DNA of 64,000 nucleotides from Marsupella aquatica (taxonomy: Eukaryota; Marchantiophyta), in contig OZ316892.1 of NCBI GenBank assembly GCA_973895155.1, positions 29,388,001 through 29,452,000 on the forward strand, read 5' to 3'. The notes beneath the pieces are model-generated. The model had not been told where the DNA came from, did not search any database, and was given only the letters and a program-made list of their open reading frames with translations. This document shows positions 1-13,041 of this stretch, one piece after another (the first letter of the stretch is position 1; each line of letters starts with the position of its first letter). The position numbers and the translations under genes were made by a program.

Positions 1-1930
1 CACGGAAGTTCTAGCCCTTAGTGAAGAAGAAATGATCTAATTAAAGTGCACTCCTCATGTCTTTAAGTTCTACTCATGGTTTTGTGTCCTAAATTTATGG
101 TTTTAATTCATTTGAGTGTAGTTACCTAAGATAAGTACATAAATATCTTTACTGGTGTATAGTATGTGCATAACCCAATACCATAGACTTAAATTTTTCC
201 TGTTCATTATTATTTTTCTTTACATGTGTACTTTTATTCTTGTACCTTATGTGCACAACTTTTCAATGTCACGCTTCCTAATCAATGTACTATTTATATT
301 TGTCACAAAAAAATAGATCATCTGTATTTCACTAAAAAACTTAAACTTTTTGCTAAAGGACAAAATAACTTTTCATATTCCAGGATGAGTATGCTATATA
401 CTAGATATCTGGTAATGACCGGACCCTAAAGAGTGGCACTGATAGTTTAAAAAGGTCTTCCAAGATCCAAGCTAACCATGAGCAATCTGGACTTGGTGAT
501 GAGACCTACATGAATTAAAAATAATGTAAAGATCTAGCAAACTGCAAGTCTGAGAAAAATCAAGTTCTTCCTTGGGATTTATATAATATTTATATATTAT
601 TGTTAATGCTCTTACAAGTACGTCTTTTCCTTATTTGTTTTCAACCTTGAATTCCACAATATTCATTTCCTTCCAATATTACCGTTGCTCGTGCAGTCAA
701 AGATGGGTTATGTCATGCATGCAGTGAAACAAACATATAATTGAATATTTGGTTATGTGCTCTTTCAAGGAAGATATGGGGAGTATCCTTTAAAGATCAT
801 TCGTTTCCTACACGTGCTTAAATCTCATTGAAAGAAATAGTCCAACAAGAGGGTGCGTAACTATCTTCAATGATATTTGTGAAACAAGACATGTGTGTCA
901 TTGGGGTACTTTTATAACGCCAGTGATTGGCTTCAGAAGGTGATTCTTGAAGAATAATCCTGCCTATTTATAAACACTGCAAAAGGGATCCCACATGCCA
1001 GAAACCCAATAAAGGGGGGAAAAGAATGGAAAAAACAGAGGAGACCAAAGAGCTTGACTTGTGTTGACTCAACTGGTGTAGTTTCCCATGTCCATTGAAC
1101 TCGAGATTGAACTATTTATTGTTATAGTTTTCCGCGTCACGTTCATTGAATCATTCGATACTCATAGCCCATGTGGAGTTTGGTTCCATTGTAGTGTTCA
1201 CAAAAGTTGAAAATGGAAAAAACCCCTTAAAATAATATCCCTCACCATGGTTTGACCCAGCTAAGGGCCATCCCGGCAAGTTGTATCTTGTTCTACCTGA
1301 GAAAAGTAGGGCTTTCCCCCACCTGGACCATTTTCTATTCCCAACTGAAAGGGCGGGGTTCTTTCTTAGTTGAAAACACAGATGTACATGATGCAATTCA
1401 GATCCCTAGAGGCCTTAGTTGACTGGTTGATGCACCTTATTGTGACTCAATTTGGGGTTACCATGCATGGAATAAGATGTTAAGTGTATATAAGTTTAAA
1501 CACATCCATGGTTGGTAATTTCTTGTTCAGCACTGTGTGAGGCACATACTACACCAGACTTGTCAAGCCATGTAGTTAGTTTAGGATTGCAGGTGGTATC
1601 TGGAAACTACACTAAGTTAGATATCCCCCCAAGACACAATGCATACGTAACGGAGAGGCTGCATGCAAGCACCACCATCAACAAAGGAGTCAGACTGTGC
1701 TGTGGACTACATAGGAGGCACTGGGCAAAGTTAACAGAATGGGAGGAGTACTCGGTAAGCCCACCTAAATCAGTATTTGTCCAAGCATATTTGTTTTATT
1801 GGTGTTTCTTAGGTAGTCACCTCTCAATAACAAGCATATCTTAGACAAGTTGGGCCTCACCAACTTCTCAACACTTTTCAGGGACTTACCAACAAAGTTT
1901 TAGGACTATGGGACCACCAAGTAGATACTT
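1..1930. other. Gene-free AT-rich DNA
   Basis: No open frame here shows a recognisable protein or exon-like structure. All are short, unrelated to each other and without splice or codon support. I see no structured repeat. Treated as intergenic. Confidence 0.6.
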
Positions 1931-1934
1931 GGAC

Positions 1935-2105
1935 AGGACTGTATATATCACAGTGCCAAAGGGAAAAAGGCTGAACTTGGAGAGAGGGTCCCAAAGGCAA
2001 AGCAGCCCAATAGAAAGGGAAGGGCGGGGAGGGGAGACAAAGGGGAAGGGGCCCCAAGAAGACCAAAAGGTCCAACAAGCCAAGGAGTCCCCTATAGCAA
2101 CAAAG
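1935..2105 (-). repeat. Dispersed repeat family, copy 1 (minus)
   Basis: Read on the minus strand this stretch has the same word order as 2840-2985 and 7220-7370: a pyrimidine-rich run, then ATTGGGCT-like, CTTTGCC and TTTGGGACC words, then an AAGTT/CGTTTGGC-like end. A short related piece, CACAGTGCCAAAGGG, recurs near 6345. It is probably an old dispersed transposon fragment of unknown class. Confidence 0.5.
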
Positions 2106-2839
2106 TGAAAATGACAAAAACAAAAAAACCTGACTGTATAGGGTTCCAAAGACCTTCTAGTCCCAGCGCCCAACCATAATGTTTGACAAAGTGATCAAAT
2201 GGTCAGTTGCAATGTGCATGGATTGTTTTGAAATGTCACTTTTACTTTAACATCTTTTCTTTCAATTTTTTTCTTTCTTTCTTTTGTTGGTGTCAAAAAG
2301 AGTTTGGTCCATCAGAGTTGTGAGGTCAGACATTCTGATCCATCCAAGCATCGACGGCTCTAAACCCTTCTCCCTTGGGGATGAGGGCCCATAAACCCCT
2401 CCAGGCACGGATTACCCTGCACATAATTACCCTTCATGATTTTTCCTATTTCAGGGCATAGTGCCCTTAAAGGACTTTAGTGTATACTTGGCTCTCAAGC
2501 ATTATCCCTAAGTCATTCTCTGGAAGGATTTGCCATACTCTTCTATTGAACATCATCCTAATGTCCAATTTGCCCTTGAGGTTTTTGGTGTTCTCCACCC
2601 TACCTTTGACCAATTCCTTCGAGCCTGTGCAGTTTTTTGTATTGAGAGGGGGTCTTTCCCCCTTGTTTCTGTCCTCATCTTTTTTTTTCGGCAGCAGGTG
2701 TCTATGGCTCTTCAACGGGCCCAGGCTTTCCCCCTCTTCGTAAGGCTGAGGCAGTTGGTTTAAGAGCCTCCTGGTAAGTCCCTCTCAATAGACTGTTAGC
2801 CTTCACGGCTCCTATGTAGGTTACTTTTTTATCCTTGTT
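2106..2839. other. No gene seen
   Basis: Only short overlapping frames on both strands in pyrimidine-rich sequence. None resembles a protein family. Confidence 0.5.
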
Positions 2840-2985
2840 TCTTCATTGGCATTTGGTTGGGCCCTTGGGGCTTGTTTTTCTTGGGCCCTTTCTCCTCTTT
2901 TCCCCCCTTTCATTGGGCTCCTTTGCCATTGGGACCATGTCTCACGTTCGGCCATTTTTTGCCCTTGGGGAGGGTGATATATTAT
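2840..2985 (+). repeat. Dispersed repeat family, copy 2 (plus)
   Basis: Contains TTTCTTGGGCCC, CATTGGGCTCCTTTGCC and GGGACCATGT in the order shared with 7220-7370 and, inverted, with 1935-2105. No coding capacity is visible. Confidence 0.5.
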
Positions 2986-3133
2986 TTTCTCCGGAAGGAC
3001 TTGCAATTTCAGGGGCACAGGGAAGCAAATTGATTTTTTTGCCATTGGGCCGTGGATATATTATTTTCTCTGGAAGGACTTGCAATTTCAGAGGCACCGG
3101 AAGCAGATTGATTGTACATCCCAACCGTGGGGG
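2976..3133 (+). repeat. 79-bp tandem duplication
   Basis: GATATATTATTTTCTC followed by GGAAGGACTTGCAATTTCAG starts at 2976 and again at 3055, a 79-bp period. The copies differ by several substitutions. It adjoins the dispersed repeat at 2840. Confidence 0.75.
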
Positions 3134-3934
3134 CCGCCTCCACTGGGGCAGAACCAGCCAACGGCACAGTAGTTACGTACAGGACTGCAAAGTGCGAGGT
3201 AGGTATTTCTGTTTTGTGTCTGCCGAATAATAATATGACAGTAGTGAATCAAGGACAGCAGCAAGCACTGGAGAGACGTTGCTGCTGGAGCCGTACCCAC
3301 CTTGTAACGAGCACAATTTCGAATCCATGTGCAATCGGTCCCACCTTGTGGTACGTAAATTGTGGAACCTTGTCCCGTGAGGTCGAGCTCGATGAGTGCA
3401 ATTTCGAGTGCAAGTCAAATTGGAATTGTCGAAATGGGAAATTTTAATACAGGTTTGAGACGAAGTTTGCAAAACAGACTGTTCTCTTTTTCGACATGTG
3501 CACTCAGAATTGTGGGGAAACTAGACTTCTGTAGCAATTTTGGCCACCGCAACGGAAAATATCCCTCACTTAAATTGTAAACATGATAGTTTTCATCTGC
3601 TGAGAAGCATTCCATCCATGGAAAGCGAGCGAGCAGGAGAAATCTGTCGACCACGGCATGACCCCCCGAAACGTCTCCGTTGTGCACGAGAAGCTACAGT
3701 TGATGCTGTGGTCACAACAGTACACAATCATAGCGAAATCCTAAACGCGCTCATTTCAGAGTGTCACAATTGTTCAGCGATGTCAATCCCTTGACTCTCT
3801 CTCTCCCTGCCAGCATGCTTTAAATTGAAACGACTGTACAATTTCTGTGAAACAGATGATTAATGTGCAGTGTTCAACGAACGACCCTTTTTTTCTGGTC
3901 CGCAGTTCACACGTTTGTCCACTCAGTCTACTTC
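3134..3934. other. No gene seen
   Basis: Mixed-composition DNA. Several frames of 60 to 110 codons overlap on both strands, but none has a recognisable motif or start context. Confidence 0.5.
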
Positions 3935-4024
3935 CACAGTCAGATACTCTCGAATCAATGTGCACTTCAAATGCGGGGCCACAGTCAGATACTCTCGAAT
4001 CAATGTGCACTTCAAATGCGGGGC
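3935..4024 (+). repeat. Perfect 45-bp tandem duplication
   Basis: The unit begins CACAGTCAGATACTCTCG and ends AAATGCGGGGC. Two adjacent copies (3935-3979 and 3980-4024) appear identical, so this is a recent duplication. Confidence 0.9.
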
Positions 4025-4894
4025 GACAGACAGCATGGGCTGTTTCTTCATTTTTCTTCATTTTCTTCATTTTTCTTCGACAGCAGGCCTCATCGCAGTC
4101 CTGGCGGCTAGGCCATAGTCTGGCACATTTTCAGCTCGAGGAGCACGAGAGAGCTGCACTGGCAGAGGCTGCAGTGCAGCAGTGGAGAACGAGAATATTT
4201 CCACTGCCATCGCTCCTCGTGTCTTTCCTCCTGTGAAGGGTTTTGGGTTTTGGGTACTTGGGTGCCTTCGAGCATCTAAAAATGAGTTTGGTCAAGTAAG
4301 GAGTAAATACCCAGTCACCCTGTCTGACACCCTTTGCTTATCAGTTTACATAAGTGCCATCCCCCTTACAGGAGCACCCACCTCCACGAAATATTAATTA
4401 TTGTTTTACTCCTTTAAACAACCTAACACCAAAATGTGCTAGAGGAGTAGATAAAGTTACATTTCCATCAAAGTGACAATTTTTGGTCATTTTGGTTGAG
4501 TTATTCCTCATGAATTGCGAAGGGTGTAAATTCTATTAGATTAATTTAAATTGTGTTGAATCAATATGACATATTAGGGATTGCATGTTTTTATGTTCCC
4601 TCCTTCTCTAGTTGCCTTGCAGGTGAAAAACTGAGATTTACTGTAAATAACAATCATAATCAAATGAAACTCAACCCCAACCCTATTAGTGGATCATTTT
4701 ACTTGACCCTAGAAATCAGCTTCACACCAAGTAGATTGCAGTCTTGTAAACTGTCTCAATAGAATAGACTATTTATTTTCTCCTACATGCAGATCCAATA
4801 ACCAAAAAAACGCAATGCCTGAAAACCTGTCAGGGTTAAAGTGAATGGGTTAGAAGTAACTTTTTGCATTTTAGTTACTGGGTTCTATCAACAC
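4025..4894. other. No gene seen
   Basis: Starts with a TTTTCTTCA-type microrepeat (about 4050-4078). The remainder is AT-rich with only short chance frames. Confidence 0.5.
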
Positions 4895-5270
4895 CCACTT
4901 ACACAAGATCATGTCACTCTAGCATTCTATGGAAAGGAACTGGGACCTTGCTTGGCTTATGGCTTCATTCACCAGGTGGACAATTCCAATACAGTGTGGA
5001 CGTGCTCTTTTGTCAGTCTAGCACCTGATGGAAACGGACTGGGACGTTGGCCTGTGCTTTCATTCACCAGGTGGTTTCCAATAAGGTGTGCCTGGAGGTG
5101 CTCTTATGTCATTTTAGCACCTGATGGAAGGAGACTAGGGCCTTGCTTGGCCTATGCCTTCATTCAGCAGGTGGGGGTTTTCCAATAAGCTTTGGAGGTG
5201 CTGTTATGTCATTGTAGCATCTGATGGAAAGGGACTGGGACCTTGCTTGGCCTTCATTTATCAGGTGGGC
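4895..5270 (+). repeat. About 98-bp tandem repeat, 4 copies
   Basis: The word TGATGGAAAGGGACTGGGAC and close variants recur near 4930, 5029, 5125 and 5225 (periods 99, 96, 100). Each is followed by a CTTGGCC...CATTCA.CAGGTGG block. The copies are clearly diverged. Confidence 0.85.
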
Positions 5271-6720
5271 GTCCTTTGGTACCTTGAATTTTTGTAAAGA
5301 CTGGGACATGCATGAGAGAGCTGGCCAACCATTTTTCTCCCATTTTGGGAAAGGAGTGCGTGTGGCAACTTCTCTCCTTTCCTCATATTAAATATTTTCT
5401 GTCTAATTTCAACATATACATGTGTGGGGTTTGTTTCTCTAGATTTAGTAGTGTTAGATTTGACAACTAACCCTCTGAATAGCATCTCCAGCTGTTAGGA
5501 GTGAATGATGGCTAAACCAAAAGCCCTCATATTGGATTCAATCACCAGCTGTTCTCCCCTCCTCTGACCTCTATAGTTTCCAAATAGATGTGTTGTCATT
5601 TCTACGCTCAAAATCTCAAGCATATTTAGGATCTTGTGACACTCAGTTGACTCTCTTGGCAGCCATTTCTACCAAATATGGCCGCCATGGTTGTGAAAAT
5701 GAAGGTTAGTTGCAATTTATTTAGAGATAGGGGCCATAGCTGGGAAGCCATCCATCCTAGTACAGCTGGTTAGTTTGACCCACTGCTGGAGATACTCTTA
5801 GCTAGATTTAGCTTTGGCAAATTGAAGGCAAATGTCTCAGTCTGGTTTTTGTAGGAGTTTGCCAGAGCATTATAACGGCCCAAGACAGGTAACCAGGTTC
5901 CTACAACGGTACCCTAGATCCAGTCATAGCTCCAGTGGGCAAAATAAAAATCCATACATGTTTTCCATGGTTTCCATGTTCTTTAGAGATGACAAAGTCC
6001 TGGCCAATGGCCAAGTGGAGGAACACACGGTATACAGAGTTATTCAATCCTGTCCCCCGTATTGTATGGAAACTTAATTACTGTACTACACCCAAGGAGT
6101 GCGAATTTCCACTATTTCACTGTAGCAATGTAGCATGGTGTCTCCTGATGTGATTGATCGGTCAACTAGCTTGGAATAAAAAGTGGTTCCAGTATCCATC
6201 CCAAAATATCATGGGGCTGCTCATCCAAAGTGGGGTCCACTAATAGCTAATGAAAGGTTTTCATATAAGGTAACTTGTAATACTCATTTTCTGTATATAC
6301 CAATGTCTTGTTTACCTGACATTGTGGGATATTGTCTATATAACACAGTGCCAAAGGGCAAAAGTAGTTGAACATGAAGACGTGAGATATAATCCATCAC
6401 AAATATGAGCTTCGTGTCTACTGTAGTTTTGAGAGGTTATTCTTGTCCATAATGTTCTAGAAAGAGGACTAATATTAACATTTAAGGTCTAAGCAAATTT
6501 TACTTTTATTAATGTTAGTAAAACTAGAAGAGAATATTCCTACAGAGATGCTCCAAATATTGACAGAAATATTTCAAGTATACTCTAAAATATACGAAGG
6601 AAAAAATCACAAAAGGCATTAAGTGTAGCACAATCATGTGTGCAAGAACAAATGGTATTTTGGGATTTTTAGAGTTCCTTCCTCCTAAACTGGTTTCTCT
6701 TTTGAGGGTGCTTTTGAACC
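5271..6720. other. No gene seen
   Basis: AT-rich intergenic DNA. Frames are under 125 codons, overlap on both strands, and match nothing I recognise. Confidence 0.5.
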
Positions 6721-6723
6721 CAA

Positions 6724-7205
6724 TTATTGTACAAAATTTTCCTTGCACAATAATGACAGTCAGTAGAGAAAAAGAAGTTGCGATGGGACCACTAATATCC
6801 CCAAACCTGGGTGACAATATATGTCTTTGCACAATAATCCCAAGTTGTGGTCCATCCAGAATTCTTCTTCTCGATAGGATGCAATTATTGTGCAAAGATA
6901 ATTTTGTAACTCAACATAATAATGCATACACTAACGTCATATGTGACTTTCGTAACAAGTGTAGCTTTTCGTCAAAGTGACACCATTTGCAAACATTGTG
7001 TGCAACTCAAGTAGTATATCCTCCATAAATAAGTTGGTCTCTATTTTGGGTATCAAAAGCTGGGAGGTCTTTCTCAATTTGTGGTCCATACTTCTTTTTC
7101 TCCATTGACTGTAATTATTGTGCAAAGATAATTTTGTCAAACTCAGCAAAAGAATGCATACACTAACGTCACATGTGGCAATCTCAACAAGAGTAGCTTT
7201 TCAAT
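6724..7205. repeat. Direct and inverted copies of an ATTATTGTGCAAAG block
   Basis: A block of about 100 bp beginning ATTATTGTGCAAAGATAATT and continuing AATGCATACACTAACGTCA occurs directly near 6883 and 7112. An inverted relative with GTCAGTAGAGAAAAAGAAG and TTTGCACAATAAT lies at 6740-6840. The arrangement resembles the decayed ends of a transposon with inverted termini, but I could not define ends or a target duplication. Confidence 0.6.
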
Positions 7206-7219
7206 TTTTGATCAAGTAG

Positions 7220-7370
7220 GGTTTTAGTTCTTTTGCTTTTGTTGGGGGCTCCTCGATTTTATTGTGCTCTTTTGTCTTCCTGGGGTTTTTCTCTTGTCTT
7301 CTCCCCTTTATTGAGTCTCTGGCCTTTGGGACCATGTTTCCCGTTTGGCTTTCTTATTCTTTAGTACATT
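7220..7370 (+). repeat. Dispersed repeat family, copy 3 (plus)
   Basis: Shares with 2840-2985 the ordered words CTTTTGTCTTCCTGGGG, TCTCCCCTTTATTGAG, CCTTTGGGACCATGTTTC and CGTTTGGC. No coding sequence. Confidence 0.5.
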
Positions 7371-8522
7371 AGAAAAGCCGACATAGTAGTGACAACAATC
7401 ATAAAGTTCATCTTTTTCATAGTCAAAAGTAACTTGGTGCGAGTCTTCAACTTTTGAGATTTTCCTCCTTCTACCAAACACCACCAATGTCAGTCCTCAT
7501 CACACATGTGCATTTGAAATGTTGTGGAGATTCTATTGTCTGGAGTGGACTGGCAGTCTAGTCTTGCTCTGGTCTCAGTCTTTTTTTGTCTAGCGGCAAG
7601 AGTGAGCCAAATTCCAACTCCACTGAAAAGTCTTCCCACTTTTGGTCAAAACTTTGCCAGGCTTTTTGACTTTGATTTTCCAGTTTCCCATCTAGTCAAG
7701 ACCCCAGTGGCCCAGTACCCCCCCCCCCCCCGCCCCGAATCTGACTGTCATCCTTAAATCTAGGGAGATCAAATTGTAAAATTAACCTAGGAAAACTAGA
7801 TGAAGAATATTGTTAGCATCTTCCCTTCATACGCAAGGTGACATTGGTCACCGTGGCCAAATATAAAAACCCTGGTCTTCCCAGGCTTTCTGACTTCCAG
7901 AAGCCAGTTTCTGAGTTTCCCAAGTAGCCACATACCTCTTTATCCTTAAAGTTAGGGATAGCAGTCAGAAAGTTGTATAGGAAAATTAGATAAAGGCTTT
8001 TCTGAGCATCTTCTCTTTCACATAAGGTGACATTCGTCACAATTGTCACCATGGCTAAAACGGAAAAACCTGCTCTCACACATGTGCAGTTGCCATGTTG
8101 TGGAGATTCTACACTATCGTATAGTGTGGTCTGGTTGTGTCATCCAGCTTAATCTTTAAGGTTTTTCCTTATAAGCCAGAACAGCCAATGTGGTGTGGGG
8201 AAGGAGAAGATGTTACCAATCTTCTTTATCCAAAATTCTGAAATTATTTAATGACTATTAGATTTCCCTAGATTTAAGGAGGGTGTTTACAGTCTTGCTA
8301 ATGGGGCCTGTGATTGGGGTGTGATTGGGTAAGAAACTGGCTAATGGGACAAAAAAAAAACTAGCCAATTTTTACCAAAAGTGGCCAAGACTTTTTTTTT
8401 GCCTTCGAATATCTTTTTGAATTCCATTCACAAAGACACCATACAAACAGGTGACCCACAAGGGCAACACACAAGAGGGCCAGAGGTCGAAGTGCAAAGA
8501 AAGCCCGTGAGGCCTGCGCCAG
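7371..8522. other. Repeat-rich intergenic DNA
   Basis: CACATGTGCA followed by TGTTGTGGAGATTCTA occurs near 7503 and 8090, with a diverged copy near 8812. A second pair, with AGCATCTTC...AAGGTGACATT.GTCAC, lies near 7815 and 8010. A C-rich run is at about 7720-7735. No gene is seen. Confidence 0.55.
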
Positions 8523-8688
8523 GAAAGAAACTAGGCCCGCAGAGGAAGGAGGCAGCCAAATAAGGAATTTAATTACTTGGCAAGAGAAGCACATGAGACT
8601 GGTGGAAAGAAACTAGGCCCCCAGAGGAAGGAGGTAGCCAAATAAGGAATTTAATTACTCGGCAAGAGAAGCACATGAGACTGGAGGC
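8523..8688 (+). repeat. 83-bp tandem duplication
   Basis: AAAGAAACTAGGCCC...GCACATGAGACTGG begins at about 8523 and again at about 8606, with only a few differences between copies. Confidence 0.9.
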
Positions 8689-10094
8689 CAAGACTTTTTG
8701 CAGAGGGTGGAATCTCCTGAAAATTCACCACTGAAAAGAACGCTGGTCTCAGCTGCACCATGGCTACAAAAGTACAAAGCAAAAACCTTGAAAATCACAC
8801 TGCTCATCACACATGTGCAGCTGGAATGTTGTCGAAGCTCTACAGTATCGTCTGGTGTCGTCTGGTAGTCTCGTCTGTTTTGGTCTGCCTGCCCTTTCCA
8901 ATCCGTGTGGACCTAGCTCTCATGTGTGCATGAGCAGCATTGAAAACGCACTCGCAGAATTGAATTGAATACAGTACCTTGAGAGAATGGCTTTGGAGGA
9001 CTGCAAGTCTGTCACGTTTCCTGCAAACAAACAAAATTGGACAGCAGTTTGCGTTGTATTGAATTGATTTTCTTGGATTCCCATTGCATTGAGTTACATT
9101 GAATTGATTCGTGGGTTCCATCATCCTTTCTGTTCATTCTGTTCCCAGATGTAAGAACACGAGAGTGTCGGCCACCTCCACCATCACTCTCAGGCAACTC
9201 TTCTATAACTTCTTTGAAAAGTGCTGGTCAAGCCCATATCACTTTGGTAAACGATTCAGGGCACGTGTTTGGCAAGCCCATACGAGTCCCATAAAACATT
9301 CTCGATGAATGTTCTTGCACAACTCATTTATTGCTGTCGATTGGGTATCCTCATTTTATGGTATGTGATGTGTTTTATTTTGACAAAAATTAAAACATGA
9401 GGGTGTATGTCTTTGGATTTTTGAGTGCTCCTTAAACCACTCCAAAATTTCTCTCTCACATTGTTTTCTTCTACAGTGAAACTTTGCTCCACAATTTCAG
9501 GAAAAAGGTACTAAAAATGGCCAAACCTTGTGAAACCAGTTTTTTTGTCATGTGATTCTTTAGAATACACATCTACATAAGTGCAAAGTTTATTTGACAT
9601 TAGTCATTCTAACAAGTGTACTCCAATACTCTTCATTGAGGCAAGTGAGGCTTTTGCACCAAATTGGATCCCATAGTGGGGTTCATCAAATACTTTTGCA
9701 CACAAAGTACTTGACACTTAGAAAATTTGGTGATCATATTCTTATTACATAAATGAAAAATGAGCAAATATTAACTAAGGGTAGTACCCAAGATATTGTC
9801 ATAAATGAGTTTCCCAGGATCCCTACACCTGATAAAATAGGGAAGGGGTGGCCTATCATCACATATTAATCATCTGATCATACACCATATGATCATGGGT
9901 TTATCCAACCTGAATGATACAAGAGGGAAGGGTGGACACCATCATGACATATTAGTCTTTTCATGGGTCTTCAAGGGAGTGTAACATGGATAAATGTAAG
10001 TTAGGAATAAGGAAAATCATGACCCACTGACATTGGTCCTTCTCCCTTCCTACAGTTGTCCAGTCCTCACATCAAATGCCTTACAATGCAATGG
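8689..10094. other. No gene seen
   Basis: About 8940-9110 holds a loose TTGAATTGATT-type microrepeat. The rest is AT-rich with short chance frames. Confidence 0.5.
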
Positions 10095-10570
10095 AGAGGA
10101 GGGATAACAATTTCTGACTTTGTCAATCAATATCAATCAGGAATTTGGCATGAATGATTTCCTTCATCATGCGCTATAGAAGTACTTTACAGTACAATTG
10201 GAGGGGGATAACAATTTCTGACTTGTCAATGAATATCAATCAGAAATTTTGTGGGGGCCTCAATATGGATCATTTCCTTCATCATGCGCCACAGAAGTAC
10301 TTTACAGGACAAGTGGAGAGAGATAACAATTTCTGACACTGTAAATCAATATCAATGTAGGCCCTCAATACGAATCATTTCCTTCGTCATGCGCCAAGAA
10401 GTACTTTACAAGGCAAGTGGAGAGGGATCACAATTTCTGACTCTGTAAATCAATATCAACCAGAAATTTTGCAGGCAGTAAATATGAATCACTTGCTTCA
10501 TAATGTGCATGTCAATCAGAAATTTTGCAGGTCCTCAATATGATCATTTCCTTCATCATGGGCCACAGAA
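10095..10570 (+). repeat. About 105-bp tandem repeat, 4 copies plus a partial
   Basis: ACAATTTCTGAC recurs near 10108, 10212, 10327 and 10430 (periods 104, 115, 103). Between them sit ATCAATCAGAAATTTTG, ATCATTTCCTTCATCATGCG and AGAAGTACTTTACA blocks. A partial unit continues to about 10570. The unit is non-coding. Confidence 0.85.
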
Positions 10571-12354
10571 GAACTGTACCCATTGTCTTTGCTAACATGG
10601 CTAAGCATGGTTGATTATTAAGTAGTACACTACAGACCACAGCACTAAAATGCAGTGAGTTGGAGAGATGATTATCAGACCGCTGAAGATTAATGGGCTC
10701 AAGTTTCTGCCAGACTGAGGGATTTATTACTGCCCTTCACCTCTTTACCTCATCAATGCTAAGTTTGGGATGAGTTCGTCTGATGATGAAATCAACCCCA
10801 CAAGACCTGCCATGACATGTTGAGCAATATAAGCTCAAATACTTTCACTTCACCTGGGATCAGCTGTGTAGTAATGGTAACTGAGCTAGAAATTCTCAGG
10901 GGAGAAAAATCACTTTCACTTGCTTTTAGTCTTTCCAAAGTGGCCATTAAAATTTTACTGAGCAAAAAGCTTTCTCAGCTTATTTTTCCAGCATTCCGTT
11001 TGTATCTAGCCAAAGCATCTGTTTGCAACCAATTTTGACAGATAACACCATTTCAGGGTGCATTTTGCCTCATATACACTTTTTTGGGCCATTGTGTGTG
11101 GGATTTTCTTTCCTCCACGTCTCAGCTTGATATATTGTCTAGCCCGTGGTTTTGGAGTGTCACATTTTTGCAGTGGGTGCCAATTTTTATTTGTTAAATT
11201 TCTTTTGGCTCAAACGTAATCACCACTACATTAGTGATGGATAGAGTAGAATGAAGCATCCTCTAATGACTAGCAATGCAGGAGGAGTCTCCATATGGTG
11301 CTCACTAATGCAGTAACCTTTTACTCAAGGATTAGAGTAATGCTTAGAACAAATCACATGAATTGTTTTCAAAAATAAAATAAATTAAATTGCATGGAAT
11401 GTGGGGGTTGTGGGAAATCAAGCACAAACTGGGAGGAGTGAGCTAACAACTTGTCCTCTTTGGGTGGTGTGCTACGAGGCAAAAGGTGGAACAACCTTGT
11501 TTCCTACACGGCACCAGTTGAGAGAGGGATTTGTATTTCTTGTCCAACTGTATTTTCCTTGTTTTGCCCCACTTTCTTCCCGTGTTTAGGGGATGACCAT
11601 CTTTGCACTTCCATCCCCTTTCACTATCTTGTACCATCCCATCTCAATTTGTTTTCTGGAACGCCCACCAGAAGAGGGGAGGCAAGGCCAAGAAGGCCAA
11701 AAAACCACACATCAAGTGGCCATGATGTCACCATCCCATCTCATCCCCACTTTCTCAAATCATGTTCCTAATTCTCTCATTTCATGTTCCTTGTCTCCCA
11801 CCCTTGTATTTTTCTGTCTCATGCTTGGGGGTTCTCTTCGCCTCCCACAGGACCCACACACACACTATTTATGTACTGTAGCTTGCTTTGCTCTTTGCCA
11901 TTGTTTATTGCTGTTGTTTGCTCCTTCTCTATTGTTGTGTTTGTGTTCCCCAAAACACTGTTTCTGATCACTTTTTCTGACACGAGAACTTGGCGGCTTA
12001 TACTTCAAATTCTCGCCAAGTTTTACAATCGAAATCACACAATAGCTGAACTGCCTAATTGAAAAGGGTTCTGGAAAGTACAGTACCTGACTTCTGACCT
12101 TTTCAGGCTTGGAGGATCTGAAGTAGCGAGTGACAATCAGCTAACCGAATTCTTACTCGAGGACAGCATGGCCAGAGATAGAGAAGCTAATTAATAAAGC
12201 AGAGGTTGTCGAGTACTGTACGTACTTCAGTACCACCACAACTATACTCCAGTTTGAAAACTCACCGTCTATTGAGAAACTCTTCCAGCCTTTTTTGCAG
12301 CTTGCCTTTATCATATCCTGTACCCATGATGAGCAAGCGAGAATAGACTTTACC
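10571..12354. other. No gene seen
   Basis: Frames of up to about 124 codons at 11450-11970 overlap on one strand in pyrimidine-rich DNA and resemble no protein. I see nothing else. Confidence 0.5.
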
Positions 12355-12640
12355 GTCGGTCATGATCTTGCAGGTGGCTTCTCTCATCGAGACAACTTAT
12401 TTTATTGGGTGTCTTGGAAATCTGATTTCAGGCTGCAGAGCGTTATGTTCTTTGATGATGAGAATCATACCCCATGATGGGCAAGCGAGGATTGAATAGA
12501 CGACTAGTTTCCTCTTTGGTGTGCCTCTTTTCCTGGGAAAATGATTGGGTCGGCCATGATCTTGCAGGTGGCTTTTCTCATCGAGACAAGCTTATTTTCT
12601 TGCGTACAGTACACCTAATTGCAGGCTGCTGAGCGTTATG
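12355..12640 (+). repeat. Duplicated block, 194-bp period
   Basis: CATGATCTTGCAGGTGGCTT followed by CTCATCGAGACAA and GCTG.AGAGCGTTATG occurs at 12361 and 12555. The copies are diverged. Confidence 0.7.
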
Positions 12641-12911
12641 CGCTTTTATAAATCATCCGTCTTTGATCATACGTCCTTAAAAGGTGTGACGTAGTTCACT
12701 GATTCCCCCCTGCCAATTTTCAATGTGTATTTTCTTTGCTTTCTCGCCTGACAGATTTTGCATACCGCTTATCCAGGGATAGGGGCATTTACCAATATCC
12801 ATCCATAGTCATGGCAGGTACATGCTCCAATCCCGCTCGCCATCAAAGCGAAATTGTCATCAAAGCAAATTTCCTCATTGACCTAGAAGACGGACGGTGG
12901 TTTTAGGGTTT

Positions 12912-13041
12912 AAAAGCAGAAGTGGAAACATTCCACATAAAGTGAAAGACACCCAGTTCATGTACCATGCTTCAATTGGGGTAGGTGCAACAGCGAGAAA
13001 AGCAGAAGTGGAAACATTCCACATAAAGTGAAAGACACACC
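12912..13041 (+). repeat. Duplicated block, 86-bp period
   Basis: AAAAGCAGAAGTGGAAACAT followed by TCCACATAAAGTGAAAGACA occurs at 12912 and 12998 with a near-perfect match. Confidence 0.85.
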
